The notes: a model not told the origin generated them from the sequence alone. A stretch of 64,000 nt of DNA from Holothuria scabra (GCA_037179385.1 CM074187.1:9735450-9799449), one strand, 5' to 3'. Positions 1-12,985 are shown, counted from the first letter of the stretch. Numbers and translations are program-made.

Positions 1-204
1 GTATCCAAATTAGTGAGTGTTGCCATGGAAACAATACAAATCTTAAATTTCTCATGGGTTTCTTTTGCAAACAGCTGAAGGATCTGTAATAAATTTTCTC
101 CGACAAATTTAAAGTATTTCTCTAAAGAGACACTGACATTTTGAAAAGTTGTTAAGATTAAAGGAGCAATGCAGGCAAGTGATTCAATGGGAGAGGATGG
201 TGAA

Positions 205-770
205 AACAATTTGGTGGGAAACTTGGATACATTTTATTTTTTCTTTTTTGTGTATGCATTATGGTGAAAAGATGGTCTCTATTGTTATTTGGTGGATGTC
301 AGAGATCATCTGTTGTCACAAGAGGTCAAACTCTGAAAACATTTTCCACCCTGAAGGCCTATCTCAATGTAGGTGACTTGGATAGATTTCAAAATTGGTA
401 TTTGAGATGTGATGTGATGTCTCTATCATTTTTTGTGAAGGTCAAAGGTCATCTGGGGTGACCCAAGGTCAAAACCTGAAAACGTTGTACACACTTTATC
501 TCAAGTTGTGGAAATGAGGTAGATGTCATATTTGGGTTTTGAAAATGTTATTTTGGGTTAGTTGGATGGTGTTTTACTGCTCAGTTATGGTGCAAAGGAG
601 GTCCCTATTGTTTTTTGTTGGTGGTCAAAGGTTATCTAGGGTGAAAAAAGATAATATATTGAATGTGCTAGTAAAATGTTTGATCAAGAACAAGTGGGAC
701 ATCATGGTAATTATTTGGAATAAAACATATATTGATCATCAAAACCTCAATTCATTTTTGCATTCTGGTT
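205..770 (+). mobile_element. Decayed satellite-bearing Helitron-like element, family 1 (left end lost)
   Basis: At least three decayed monomers are visible, with AGGTCAAAGGTCA at 439-451 and a degenerate copy near 620. The right end is recognisable: ATCATCAAAACC, then a degenerate hairpin TTCATTTTTGCATT, then CTGGTT at 765-770. No left terminus was found. Confidence 0.6.
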
Positions 771-2190
771 ACACTGCAGAGGAATTCCTATCTTTACTTT
801 TTCTTTTGTTTTACAGTAATTTTTCTTTTAAAATGACACCATGGGGTTAATACAAAGCTGCTTGTTGGAAAATTAGGGGCTAAAGATAAGCAAAAATAGT
901 CAATAGTTATGAGACATTTATGCTGTTGTTTTCATTCACAGATCCCATCAAATAACAACCAATGAATTTGGCAATTTGTGGGGTAAACCATGTCATGACA
1001 TCAGACTGTCTCATAACAATGTGTCTGAGGAACTTCATTTTCTGATGCAGTGTCTCTCATCAAAGTTGTCATTCCACATTGTTGAAATTAAAGGTATATT
1101 TTTGTATTGTAAATTTACTCGTGGTCATTCTCACAAGTTGTTACTCTATAGCATACTCTAAAATGGAGAATAACAAATCTCGTTGTCTGCCAGAGCATAT
1201 GGGTTTTGTTTTGTTTGTTGTTTTTAAATGTCTCAGCATCTGACTTTCTGGTTTAATCTAGATGCATCAACGCCTTTCATCCAGTTGTGGGTCTTTGGAT
1301 TGTTTCCCCTTCTCCATTGGATATGGAAAAAGTTAAATTAAATATAGTTAAACTATTTCTTTGCCTATTGAACTTTCAGGGGGTGAAGTTTGACATCTGG
1401 GTAACAGCTGGTTTATTAAGGTGGAAAGAATGATATACATGTAAATGGTTGGGTGCTACACTGAGAAGGTTAGGGCCTGCTCTCAGAAGAAAGAGGTCTA
1501 TCTTGTGGGTGTATCTGGGTGAAGGTGGACCTAAATCTTGCTGAAAGTCTGGAGAGAGTTCAATTTTAGAGGAAAAAAAAAGCAAAACAAACTTGGACAG
1601 CTCTATTCGCAATTTCTTGTGTGGATGTGATGTGTAATGATTGGTGTAAGCTGTTTTGAAGAACCAGGTAAACATGTTGAATAATGTTTGTTTTGATGGC
1701 CAAAGGTCATATGGGTTGAATATGAGGAGGTGAGAGTACAAGAAGTGGTATTCAGAGGAGGTTGTGATCATCACATGACGCTAGAAACGAGTGCCAAGTT
1801 TTAGCCATCTCTAATTGACCACTCTTAATTCGGAATCTATCAGAGAACTCCAGTTTAGGTATCTTTACAACAATAGGGGTTTCATCTGCTTAAAGACACT
1901 TTGCGTGTTGGATCAGGTTTGTTTGTAAGACGGATTAACTCTTGCAGTTTTAGATTTATGCTTCACCCAGGAAAAGTCCTTTTTCTCAGGTAATATTGGC
2001 TTAAATGTCATATTCAATTCTAGCAGCATGAAATATTTAAATTATAAAAAAGACACATTTTTTTAAGTGTCATGTGAACTGAAAGAAATGCTAATATTTT
2101 CTTACTAGGATCCTTGAATAATGCCATATGTGGGAAAAATATTCTGATCAGTTGGTATACATACATTCATCAACACTTAAAACCATTGTT
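771..2190. other. No recognisable gene or repeat
   Basis: AT-rich. The longest reading frame (1376-1774, minus strand) has low-complexity composition and no family resemblance. Confidence 0.5.
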
Positions 2191-3534
2191 GATTCCTTGA
2201 TGTAGTCAGAGGAATCTAGGCAATTGTGATACTGTGTGTGTGTGTATTATGTGATGCTTTGCTTGTAAACGCTCTACCTCAAGAAGGGTAACTGTGACCA
2301 ACCTCATACTTGGTGTGTAGGCTAGCCATATTGAGTGGATGATCTCTATTATTTTTTGTGGAGGTCAAAGGTCATTTGAGGTCACATGAGGTCAAAAGGT
2401 CAAAATTTTGCAACACTATATCTCAAGAACGATACACAGGACTACGGTCATAATTAATGTGTGGGTTAGTCATATTGAGTAGATGATCCCTATTGATTTT
2501 CATGGAGGTCAAAGGTCACTTGAGGTCAAGAGAGATCAAATGGTAAATTCCTTAGAAATTGCTTGTAAACACAATATCTCCTGAAGGGTAAGTGTGAATA
2601 ATCTCATATTTGGTGTGGGTTAGCCATATTGAGTAGATGATCTGTATTGTTTTTCGTGGAGGTCAAAGGTCATTTGGGGTCACGAGAGGTCAAAAGGTCA
2701 AAACCTTGGAAACATGATATCTCAAAAATGGTACATGTGGCTATGCTCATATTTGGGTGTGTGGGTTGGCCATATTGAGGAGATGATCTGAATCGATTTT
2801 CATGGAGGTCAAAGGTCATTTGGGGTTGCGAGAGGTCAAATGGTAAATTTCTTAGAAATTACTTGTAAACATGATATCTTCAGAAAGGTAAGAGTGAGTA
2901 ATCTTATATTTGGGTGTGTGGGTTGGCCATATTGAATAATTGGTGCCTATTGATTTTTGTGGAGGTCAAAGATCATTTGGAGTCTCAAGAGGTAAATGGT
3001 AAATTTCTTAGAAATTGCTTGTAAACATGATATCTCCATGATCCTTAAGAATTCTCGAAGAGGTCAAATGTCATTTTAGGTCACATGAGGTCAAAAGGCC
3101 AAAACCTTGTAAACACGATGTCTCAAGAACATTATATGTGACAAAGCTCATATATGGTGTGTAGGTTGATTGTATTGAGAAGATGATCCCATGTGATTTT
3201 CCTAAAGTTCAAAGGTCATTTGGAGCCAGCAAGGTCAAAGCCTGACAAGCCTTCCTGTACAGTTTTACAAGAAAGGTAACTCGTAAGGTCCTGTTACTTG
3301 TCATGTAGATGGTTAGTAGTGAACAAATGGTCCCAATAGTTTTTGGTGGAGGTCAAATGTCATTTGGGCTCTCAAGGGGGAACTCAATGTAGGAAGATTG
3401 GATGCCTTGCATGTGTTCTTTGTGGGCACATTATGGAGCCTTCTTAATTGAAAAACATTACAGAGCAATGTCAATGTGAAAAAAAGCCTTACATTTCAGT
3501 GGCAAGGAATCACAAGCTTTTTGGCTTTCTGGTT
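2191..3534 (+). mobile_element. Satellite-bearing Helitron-like element, family 2
   Basis: The left end GATTCCTTGATG with a partner GGAATC is degraded and is followed by a TG tract. Four perfect DR1 motifs start at 2362, 2506, 2660 and 2806, with decayed ones near 2963, 3062 and 3208. The right end GGCAAGGAATC precedes a hairpin (AAGC/GCTT around T-rich loop) and CTGGTT at 3529-3534. Its tail closely resembles that of the element at 23.9-24.8 kb. Confidence 0.75.
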
Positions 3535-3712
3535 TATCCAGGGATAGAAAAAATAGAGGTCCCAGAACCTACAACTGAAATGCAGCAGCTCCTCAAAAAA
3601 GCCTTACATTTCAGCGGCAAGGAATCACAAGCTTTTTGGCTTTCTGGTTTATCCAGGGATAGAAAAAATAGAGGTCCCAGAACCTACAACTGAAATGCAG
3701 CAGCTCCTCAAA
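3483..3712 (+). repeat. Two-copy tandem duplication (115 bp) of an element terminus plus flank
   Basis: Near-identical copies begin at 3486 and 3601. Each holds the element's right end (inverted motif, hairpin, CTGGTT) plus about 65 bp of the DNA beyond it, starting at a Pro/Gln-looking but probably non-coding stretch. One visible difference is CAGTGG versus CAGCGG. Confidence 0.85.
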
Positions 3713-4519
3713 ATTTCTTCATGTGGCTGTCTGTGGGAGTCTTTTGACTTGTTACATTAGAGCATGAGTCATCTGTCACCATTAGATAATTCTGCTCCTT
3801 GAAGGATGGACATTTTTACTTTGACCTTGATTTCTAAATCAATCAGTGCAGTGATGTATTTTTGTGGTTAACATGAAGAAACTGGAAATCCACCTTTAAG
3901 AAAGTTTTAGGGGTTGATGTTTATTTTCAGGTAAAATGTGACTAGAATTAAATTCAGTGGCTAAATTAGTTATCAAATGAATTGGGAACTATTGAAAATG
4001 GGTTCAGATTTAGAGAAGTTATGCATGAAAATGACATGAAAAATGCAGGAAAATGCAGGAATAGAATTCAGAAGTTTCCAGACCAATCTGTCAAATTATT
4101 GATATTTGGGACAAAAAAATGTATCAAACAGTTACTTCATGTTCCAAAAGTAACAAAAAATGTGTTTTAGCATTACAAGCATTATTTCTTGATATTTTTT
4201 TTACTTGTAAGGTTCACCCCTAGTCTTTTTTTGTATTGTGAACACCTAGAAGAAATCTCAAGGTCAGTTTTTTATTTGCCAAGTCATGACACCCAGTGTC
4301 AAGGGGAAGAATGTTGTAATGACCTCACAACTTGCTTTCAAACAATAGACTGAAGTGGTTGTTAGCAGCACAAAGTTCTGGAACTTGTCTGTTTAGTTGT
4401 GGTCAGTAGTGTCTTGGGAGCTTGTGTTTGCTCAAGAGATTAAGCAGAGATAACAGCTGGGGCAATGGTTGATGGAGAGAGCTACATAGATGCTGCATTA
4501 GGCCAATGAGCCCTAGTTT
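3713..4519. other. No recognisable gene or repeat
   Basis: AT-rich sequence without recognisable signals. Confidence 0.5.
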
Positions 4520-4695
4520 GATGATTATTTCCCAGGAAAGGAGTAAAAATTTCCCAGGGAGGGAGTAAAATTTCCCACAATGGTCCATGTATTTTCATGT
4601 ACAGAAAAGGGAGATTTTCCTCTAATTGTCAAAATTTCCCTCCAGTTCCTCAGTTTCATGGGAAGGAGCCTTTCAGCTTCCCAACTTTTTCCACC
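4520..4695 (-). repeat. Interspersed repeat (TTTCCCTGG family), fragment
   Basis: The reverse complement reads GGGTGGAAAAAGTTGGGAAG, GGAGGGAAATTTTG, CTTTTCTGTACATGAAAATA and ACTCCCTCCCTGGGAAAT, alignable with copies at 18.1 and 33.4 kb. The class is unknown. Confidence 0.65.
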
Positions 4696-5261
4696 CATGA
4701 TTCTGATCTAGCAAAAAATAATTAATTTCCCAGAGTGATAATATTATTTACAGCTTGTACTTGAATTTATTTTGCAGGTAATGAAGCATTGGCGGTTACA
4801 TCACTCCTTGGAAGCACAAACTCTCTAGCTCACTTCAAACTGCAGAATAAAAAACTTGATATTTGGCTGAAATCCAGCAACAAAAGACTGTGTGAAATTC
4901 TAAACAAACTTATTTTGAGCAGTGTCTCAGGTGGAACTAGTTGATCTGCCATTGCATGAAATGATAGCAAACTGCTAGATGTAACATGTCCAACATGAAA
5001 TTTTTTTTTTGAGATTATGGGAGCAAGTTGACAATATTTAAAGTGATTTGTGTTTCAATTGCAAACTTGAGAGAGGTGAATTTTGTAAACTTGAGATATG
5101 ATGTGGACAAAGGCTTGTATCCTCTAGGCTTGGGCTGTTTTTACCAGACCATGAGCTATCTGAGGAGACAAAAGCTGCATCATGGGTTCTCATAAGCTAG
5201 CACATCTGCACTATTACCAGCCCACCATCTAAATGGCTTCACTTTAACATTTCTAACAAAT

Positions 5262-5400
5262 TCCAGTTTGATTCCCAGGTCAAGTCATACCAAAGACTCT
5301 AAAAATGGAACCTACTGCCCCTGTGTGTGATGCTCCACATAAGCAGTGGAGTAGGGAAAACAAGCCAGTGAGCCACAACTTGAAAAAAGGCCATGGCCAG
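5262..5400 (+). repeat. tRNA-derived SINE fragment
   Basis: TTCCCAGGTCAAGTCATACC, then CCAAAGACTC, a GATGCTCCACATA stretch and AACAAGCCAGTGAGC match the body of the SINE at 30.2 kb. The tRNA-like head is not recognisable. Confidence 0.6.
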
Positions 5401-5654
5401 CCTGGCTTAAACCAGTTGGTTAGAAATTGGGCTGTAAATCTCTAACTAACTAACAAATTCCAATTTTAAATCCAGCTCCAAAATTCATTTTTTGTTCCTG
5501 CCATGAAATGCAATCCCTATCCATTTGTTTTAGTATAAAAACTAGAAATACTAACTTTCTTAACACCGAAGACTATTACTAAATGTGGTTTTAAGCTTTC
5601 TCAAAAAATACAGTGGTGTATTGAATGATGTGAAACAGGAAGATTTGTCCATAG

Positions 5655-5990
5655 GCCTTGAGTTTTAGATTTTCCAGGTGTACTACAATTCATTCTCGTT
5701 TGGAGGAATGTGGAAGGTGTGCTATTTTATTAAACTTGTATAGATTCATCTCAGTTCCCCAGTTTTTATCTAGATGTGCAAATAATGACACTCCTCACAG
5801 TGATATAAGTCAGTGATGGCGTGAAATCTCATGAATATTCCCCAAAACTTAAGGCTTGTGCCCATGTGAGGATGCAAAAATTCTGCCCTTTTCTGTAAAT
5901 TTGTGAATTTCCGTGATTTATTTTTTTTAAAACCTCCTTATGCATTTTGCATGCAGTTTTTTTTTTGACAGGGTAACCTATTTTTAAGAT
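5655..5990 (+). repeat. Interspersed repeat (TTTCCCTGG family), left portion
   Basis: GGCCTTGAGTTTTAGATTTT and CCAGGTGT, GTGTGCTATTTTATTAAACT and CACTCCTCACAGTGAT line up with the copy at 33.24-33.6 kb. The right half is diverged. Confidence 0.6.
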
Positions 5991-6484
5991 ATAGAAAATA
6001 TGCTTCCCAGATGCTGGGAAATTGCATCTAAGCACATGTAGAATTTAACATTTCTAGAGGGTGAGGTAGGGGGGACCCCAACCCTGGTAAACTATTGTGC
6101 AGTCACAGTTTGTGAAGGGGGACAGAACAAACCCTGTCAGCTCCTTGGGGTATGGGGAAGGGTGGTATTAGTGGGTATGGATTCTGTGGTGTAGCTATGT
6201 GGGGCAGGGGGTAATCGCCCACCTGGGTGCTGGACGAATCTGATCAGTGCTTGTCTTTTAGTGACTATAGGTAGCCATTAGTAGAGTTCATCAGCCTTAA
6301 ATCTTCATTTATTGTCTACAAGAATTTCAAACCCTCATGTTCGGTGAAGTTGAAGGAATCGAGATACAATTTAGTGTACAACCATCCATGATACAGTTAA
6401 GCAAGGAAACTGAAACATTGAAAGGTGATAGACCCCAGTTATGGCCAACTGAAATTAGACCATCACTTGCTGTTCCAATTCTTC

Positions 6485-7125
6485 AATAGGCATATACACT
6501 TCACAGGTTAAGACATCATTCATATAGCTTGTCACAGAAAGCAGCTGAACAAATTGTTACATCAATTGTAATATTACATTTGGGTTATGCTAATGCCATT
6601 CTTATTAATTCCAGCAAAAACCATTTACCCGCTTCAGAGAATTCAGAATGAGGCTGCTAAGCTCATCTTGTTGCCAAATGTAGTGATAATAGCATGGACA
6701 CACTAAAGAAATTGCATTGGCTGCCTGTTAAGTGGTGCATAGTGTTTAAGGTCCTCTGTCTGGCCTACATGTGTCAATAATCAAGCCCCAGATTACCTTC
6801 AGGAAATGTTCGTTATAGATGTTTGGTATTACACTTACGGTCACATGATAAACAAAAAAATTAAGTTCCTTTCACACAAACTGCTAATATTGGTGAAAGT
6901 GCCTTTGCCGTTGATGCACCAATAAAGAGGTGGAACGATCTGTCTTTAGATCTTCATAATTGTAGGGACTTTGTGTTTTATGAAGTGAAGACACATTTGT
7001 TTAATATTACTTTTGTGTGAGTGCCATTGAATGTATGTTTACTTGCAATAATGAGGGCCATATAAGTGTAAAATAATAATAATAATAATATTAATAATAA
7101 TAATAATAATAATAATAATGATGAT
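6485..7125 (+). pseudogene. Non-LTR retrotransposon 3' end (RT C-terminal remnant) with (AAT)n tail
   Basis: Broken reading frames resemble the C-terminal part of CR1/L2/jockey-like reverse transcriptases. A YANAILIN segment is followed by LQRIQNEAAKLIL, then KKLHWLPVKWCIVFKVLCLA, then SAFAVDAPIKRWNDLSLDL, then VKTHLFNITF, with stops and frameshifts between. It ends in an AAT microsatellite (7072-7125), as these elements do. It is non-functional. Confidence 0.82.
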
Positions 7126-8080
7126 GCATGACATGAATCTGGATCTGGATGAATACTGCACACAACACTCCTAGTGAAGTCAAACATGCAGGGTGGAGTG
7201 CACGCATGTGGTTAGCAGATGTGCCAATTACCTCCAAAAAAGCAAACCTTAAGATTTTCGTAACAAAACCTGGAGATTTAAAAGTTATCCTGTACTATGC
7301 CCTGACGAGTTTTTTCATCTCAGGGAAGATGACAGATAATGAAGTGGGGTTCTGGTCAGGGGATAAACTGACTCCAAAGAGTCCACACTCTCTTACCAGA
7401 CCTCTTCCCTTGACCACCAAACTCATTTTGGGAATACAGGGTTACAGTCTTTCCTGCGGAGGGGCTAGCGCTGCCACGCTTTCATCCTCCATATTATGCA
7501 AATAACCACAATTCTATAGAATGTTAAATACTCACACCACACACGTGCTGTAAACACGACTGAAAAAGTTGCATGTTGCATGCACAGGCTAGGGTAGGTA
7601 TTCCAACTTTCCAGGCCCAGTATGTGTAGCAGCCTGCCTTCGCCAATCACTCTACGATGGGATCACAAATCCCGTTTTACAAGTAAACAGAACAAGTAAA
7701 GCTGTTATTTCCAATGTGGTTTAGCACTTGTATTTCTTTTGAATAATGTTATTTTACCATGAGATTTGAAAATTTGACCATGAGATATACCATGAGGTAT
7801 GCCCCAAACAGTGAGACTCACCGTGAAACGATGAGAATTGGCAAGTATGCGCGGATTAGTCATCCCGTCTGAGGATCCTTAAGGTTGCGTTCTGAAACTG
7901 CTTGGTGTGATGGTGTCCTCAAGATCTGTTTAATTCTGGGGGGAGTAAGTTCCAGTCCCTGACCATCAGAGGAAAGAAACTATATTTGTAGCATTCCTTA
8001 TTGGTTGGTATATTTCTACAAATATTTGTGTGATGATGCATGGAAGGCCGCTGGACCACTTGTAGGTCGTTAATTGCCAT
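7126..8080. other. No recognisable gene
   Basis: A 118-codon frame at 7149-7505 is not supported by any motif. It starts within the flank of the retrotransposon tail. Confidence 0.45.
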
Positions 8081-8240
8081 CAGGCGCAGATTCAAGGGGT
8101 GGCTTTTACGGCCTCAGCACTCCTTTTTCACCATTGTGAATAATAAAAAACATATGGGAAATTAGTGGTGCAACTCCCCAGTACTCTCTGCTTTCTCTTT
8201 AGTCAGCCCTCCTTTTTTGGTATGTCTGGATCCGCACCTG
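8081..8240. mobile_element. hAT-like MITE
   Basis: The left CAGGCGCAGATTCA and right TGGATCCGCACCTG are imperfect inverted repeats, the CAGnnGCGGATCCA type typical of hAT MITEs. The span is 160 bp. No clear 8-bp target duplication is visible. Confidence 0.5.
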
Positions 8241-8324
8241 GGCATGGCATGCACTACTAATTATTAGGACTGAGTTTCATCGTTAAGGGTTGTGTGATCT
8301 TCCCCTGGGCTCATTTGTCTGGGA

Positions 8325-8475
8325 AAAAACAGTAACAGTTCGCCTAACCTACTTACTTTAGCCCCGCCCGGCGCCCATAACTGTGAAAAACTCCTCATTC
8401 AGACACATCTCAGGTTATCGCTTCAGCCTTCAAGGAGAGTCAATTTTCTCCCTGAGTGAGGCTGAGTCCCTGTGT
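8325..8475 (+). repeat. Partial copy of the GGTGAGAGGAT MITE family
   Basis: CTCATTCAGACACATCTCAG and the following TTATCGCTTCAG match the interior of the copies at 45.8 and 55.0 kb. The ends are too diverged to place. Confidence 0.5.
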
Positions 8476-8639
8476 TTGGGCCGTACATAGGCTAATGTAT
8501 GAAGTGTCCGGCCCTGATGTAATAGTCGGAGTATGCCCTGATCATACAGCAGGATAATAGAAACTATAATCCTGCTCTGTATGGCCCTGATTGAGTGTTA
8601 CCAAGACCCAGCGTATAATTTGTCCTTGATCAGACCTAG

Positions 8640-8990
8640 GACCGTGTATTACGCTTTACGGTAGGATCAACTCCGGCGCGTGTGCAGTGCACGTACGTAG
8701 CGGCCTAGGAGGAAGGATAGCTAGGCCTAGAGTAGTCTTGTGATGTGTAGTATCTATGTAGTGTGACTGACGTTACTTTGTGTCAAATCAGCAGAACTCG
8801 GGCCGTGCATGCAGTGTTATAAGATTAAGAGCTTGAGTACTCGGCATTTTTCAACTTTCTTTCAATGAAAGAGGTGTGCCAAATGTCCAGTTGAGAAGTT
8901 CTAGTTTTGGTTGAGAGTTGACTGCCTTCCAGTTTAGGCGACCTCACCGGAGGTCTTCGGCCGCCACCTCTACGAACAGGTGCCTTTAGG
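8640..8990. promoter_or_regulatory. GC/CpG-richer block, possible promoter or first-exon region
   Basis: CGGCGCGTGTGCAGTGCACG, ACGTACGTAGCGGCC and CACCGGAGGTCTTCGGCCGC give a local CpG density well above its surroundings. No gene start can be tied to it. A lifeguard promoter 19 kb upstream of exon 1 is possible but unproven, and CpG-rich transposon sequence is the alternative. Confidence 0.25.
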
Positions 8991-9520
8991 CCTAACGTTA
9001 CTGGCCTAAGTTACGATAACGTTAGATGATGAAAGTTAACTTAGGCCTAGGCTAGGCCTAAGTTAACTAGGCCTAGGCCTATCTTAGGCCTTTCTCAGAC
9101 CTAACGGTGTTGATCAGAAAGAATGTCAAAAGTTGTAGGCTACCATTTATGATTTTATGGGACCTTTCTAAAACACCCAACATCAACATTCACTGCATTT
9201 ACATTTTGTAAGCATGTCAAACTCTTGAGTAAAAATTAGGCTAACGTTAGTCATCGTTAGGACCAGCCTACCGTTCATCACTAGCCTAAGTTAGGCCTAG
9301 CCAAGGCTATGCCTACTTTACTTTTAACTTATACAGTAGGCCTAGGCCTAGGCCCTATGGCAAGTTATCATGAGTCGATCACTGTCTTCTAGGCATAAAC
9401 GCCAGCGCAGCGTTGAAAGTGCGATGAGATTGCAGTGTTAGATCACCTGCCATGCATATGCCTCCCACAACATATCAAAATCAATTAGGCTAGGCCTAGG
9501 GCCTAACTGTTAGGCCTATT
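8975..9520. repeat. TAGGCCTA-rich low-complexity region
   Basis: The palindromic word TAGGCCTA and its overlaps (AGGCCTAGGCCTA) recur many times in 550 bp with spacers containing AACGTTA. Not a regular tandem array. Confidence 0.7.
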
Positions 9521-12500
9521 TGTCACCATATTTTTGATGTTTATAAAGCAAACATGTTTGTCATGGCCAGAAGTGCAAGTTTCAGCAAGAGTATGAACAA
9601 GAAATTTGCAAAATTACTAAAAATGATGGTGAGAATGTCTTTTATGAAGTTCTAAATAAGAATTGTTGTAGAAAAGAGATTATTCTGTATCATTTTGTAA
9701 AAATCTTGCCATAAATGTGGTAATTTATGGGATTTTATTTGTTTGTTTTATGAAGTGATTGACTCAAGATAGCTTCATAAACATTGCTACTTGCCTAGCT
9801 TGACCCCACCCCTTAGCCAGCCAAAGGTGTAGTCATGGGCCCCCAAGTTGGTTTCTGGCCACAGCCAAGGCTATTGAACAGAAACAGTACTGGTGCCTTC
9901 TTTTTTGTCACATTTTTTAGACATGTTGTACAAATTGTAGGAAATTTATAGGCCCACATAGGAACTTAGAGCTTCCGGTGTAGATGTTAACACGTAGGCC
10001 TAGTGTGTAATTTATGTAGTGTGATTGCATATGACCAATAGCAAAAAGATGGAAACAAAGTTTGCATACCTTAATTAGAAAAAGGCTACCACATGCACAC
10101 TCCTGTAATTTCTGTTTACCTATACATGTCAGTGTTTCAGTAGATCTTCCTGAAGCTCTGAAAAACTGTCAATTCTCACCCCAAACTGCAGTTTTGTAGT
10201 GAAAAGACTACAGAAACTATCAAAACAATTAAAATTTTTGTAGAGGGATGACATATCACCGGTAAAGACTTTGCAAAGTCTAACCCTGAAGCAAGAAACA
10301 GAGATTTAGTCTGGATGAGGACAGGTGTGATTAGGGCTAAAATAAGTACAGTAGGTTAGTAGGGTTAGAACTGTTTGGAGATCTTTCTAAAGTCTGAAAG
10401 ATTCACTAAAGGTTAATGTACTTTTAACAATTTACATCTGTTACCATGGAATAGAATTGAGTCTGAACATGTTCTACAGGGAAGTAGCAGATACATGTGT
10501 GGAATTTTTTTGTTGAGTGTGCCATTGTTACTGAATTGCATGTATGCAATTTTAACTTTTTTTCAAAAGCCAAAGGAATGAAAAAAAAAGAGGAAGGATG
10601 GTTCTTCATGTTACATATAAAAGAAAGACATGTTGTGTCATTTTATGTAATTTATATATAACTGCAAGTAGCTACTGTGCATGCATACAAGAGTAAATCT
10701 GAAATAAATAAAAGAGAAGTATACAAAGTGTGTCTTCTTTAAAAGAATTGAATAAGTCTTGAGTTTATGATTGGCCCATGCAAATTAGTGACTTTTCTTT
10801 GGTTGGACATGGACTTATTCAGAGGGCAAGACATCGACTGTAACAACTGGGATTAAGTACCATTTGGAAAGGATTTTTATGTTGAAACAAGTTTGATCTG
10901 AACCCAGTAAGCTATTCTGGAGATACAGTGCAACAAGTCAAAAACTAGTCACCCTACTAACTGAAGACCTGAAGATCTCTAAATAAAGTTTGATGGATTT
11001 TGGTAAGTTTTGTGATCTTTCTCATCTCTTTTAAAAGGCTACTAGTTACTATTTTATGTACAGTAAAAAGTGAGTGTTCAATAGTCTTGGACATATGCCC
11101 ACATGGTGGTCATGCAGGCCATGTGTGCGCGGTTACCACATTTTTGTTAGCTGAAAGTGGGACATCTGTATTGAAAACAGATATGAGGGGGAGGGGCAGT
11201 GTTGTCTTCACCTTTTGGGTTTGGGTTGTTGTACACATGCCTTGAAACTAAATGGTGCAATAGTTGAAGATGATTTCTCTTGGTAGTGTTGTTCACTGTC
11301 TCATTCAGGTGAGTAAATTACGGTATCATACTGAATTGTCAAAGACCTGCTAGCAGCTGTTTTTGTTTAGCTCTTTGATTTTGTAAATGAAAACATATAA
11401 TTATGTGAGTCCCATCAATCTGTATAATATACAGGAAGTGAAAATACATTGTTGTCCTGCTGCTTGCTTTCCCAGCCTATAATTGTATTTGAGAAAATGG
11501 GAATGATTTGCCTTACTGGCAATGATGCTCTCATTTCCTTCACCGAAAATTGGATGCATAGTCTATTAATTGGGATGGATGGTATATTCTAGTCTTATGC
11601 AAAACTAAAAAGCAATCAGAGTTGGTCTTTTTCAAGATCACAACCTTTATGGTGCATTACAATCTTTGTTGTCTTAAAACTAACAACAAATGGTCTGCCA
11701 TTATGGTCTGATGTTGTGATTGGTTACTGTATGAATTAGGCTGTCTACTATTTCATTTTTGCATCTATGTGGATTTTTTTACTTGGAAATATTACAAAAT
11801 TCCCATTACAACAGAATGAACAAGTAACGTTTCTTCTCACTTGAAGGACCTCAGATGCAGTGTCTGTTTATTCTGGCAACCGAAATAAAGGAAAATGAAA
11901 GTGGTGGAACAAATACTTGCTGCCAAACTCTGATAGTCTCTTCAAATGGCAAAATATTAACCTTTAAGGATATCCATCATGACTACTGCAATTTTTTAGG
12001 GAAAACTGTGGTTCCCAATTATAGTACCTGACTACTGGTCAACAGCTTTGATTACCATTCATGTTCAATAGAAGGCCAATTAACAGCTACAGGGTAGGGG
12101 TTCAGATAAGTGAGCCAAAATAAGTGCTGACAAAAATGGGATCAAATTTCTCATGGTATTTCTCATGGTGCATTGAAGGTTTAGAAAGATCCCTTATCTG
12201 TGTCATCTGAGATAAACTGCTATCAGGTGCACTGTCAACCTTTCAGGGCTATTGTGAAATGCTTGAATGGGCATCTGATTGGTATTGATACAGTTATTGA
12301 TAAGATGAAAGAAAGGATAAATTTTCTGCAATGAAGTCATGGTAATGCAAAAAATCATAGAGGTGCAACCAGGCTACAGTGGGAACTGTGTGTTAAGTGC
12401 CCTGGACTGCTAGGGCAGGCCTTAAATTTTGAGGTGTGCCAGTGCAATTGCACACAGTCACTCATCGTAAATCACCGTGAGGGGTATGGGATTCTTTAAA

Positions 12501-12879
12501 CACTTAAATGTAGAATGGGACCTCATATTAATGTTCAAGTTTAAGAGCAAAACAGCACACCTACGACTTTCCTGTATAGTTAGGAGTGTGATTTGTAGCA
12601 CAACTGGAAAATCTCAAACTCCAGGTCAGCAAGTGTTGTGAATATGATTCGAATTGATTGTGAAAGAATGTAGGAAATTTGAATGGCAATCTTCTTTTTT
12701 GTGATGTTATCCATGTTTTGTTTTGTAATACGTATACACCAACACAGGACGAATTAGAAATTATACTCCATGTTCCTTTCAGTATTCTACATTCTGATGG
12801 ACTTTTTACTCAGTTCCCACAACTATATTGTTTGTTCTAGCTACAACACAGTATAAAACCATTTGTACATTCACAAATC
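9521..12879. other. No supported gene; one strong donor-like site
   Basis: Apart from the MITE fragment at 10.26 kb this is unremarkable. TTCAG followed by GTGAGTAAAT at 11309 is a good splice-donor match and could end a non-coding exon, but nothing else supports it. Confidence 0.35.
10262..10390 (-). repeat. Partial copy of the GGTGAGAGGAT MITE family
   Basis: GATTTAGTCTGGATGAGGAC and GGTTAGTAGGGTTAGAACTG match the reverse complement of the same family seen at 25.2, 30.4 and 45.8 kb. Confidence 0.5.
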
Positions 12880-12985
12880 ATCTGCTCTCCCAGGGAGCAA
12901 TTTGTTTTTGAAATTTTGATTAGCAGTTTTGCGACTCATTATTCAAAATTGATTAGCAATCCCCCCAAATGATTAGCAAACTTTT
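12880..12985 (-). repeat. Interspersed repeat (AAATTGCTCCCTG family)
   Basis: The reverse complement contains TTGAATAATGAGTCGCAAAA and ACAAATTGCTCCCTGGGAG, similar to 17.04-17.16 kb. Class unknown. Confidence 0.45.

Noticed and set aside
1376..1774. 132-codon minus-strand frame
   Set aside because: Low-complexity residues, no family features, no neighbours to support it.
7149..7505. 118-codon frame as a gene
   Set aside because: No motif, no splice context, begins in retrotransposon flank; composition looks like chance.
12400..12480. Possible half of a CAGGGCT-type hAT MITE (CAGGCCTTAAATTTTGAG)
   Set aside because: Only one end-like word and no matching partner.
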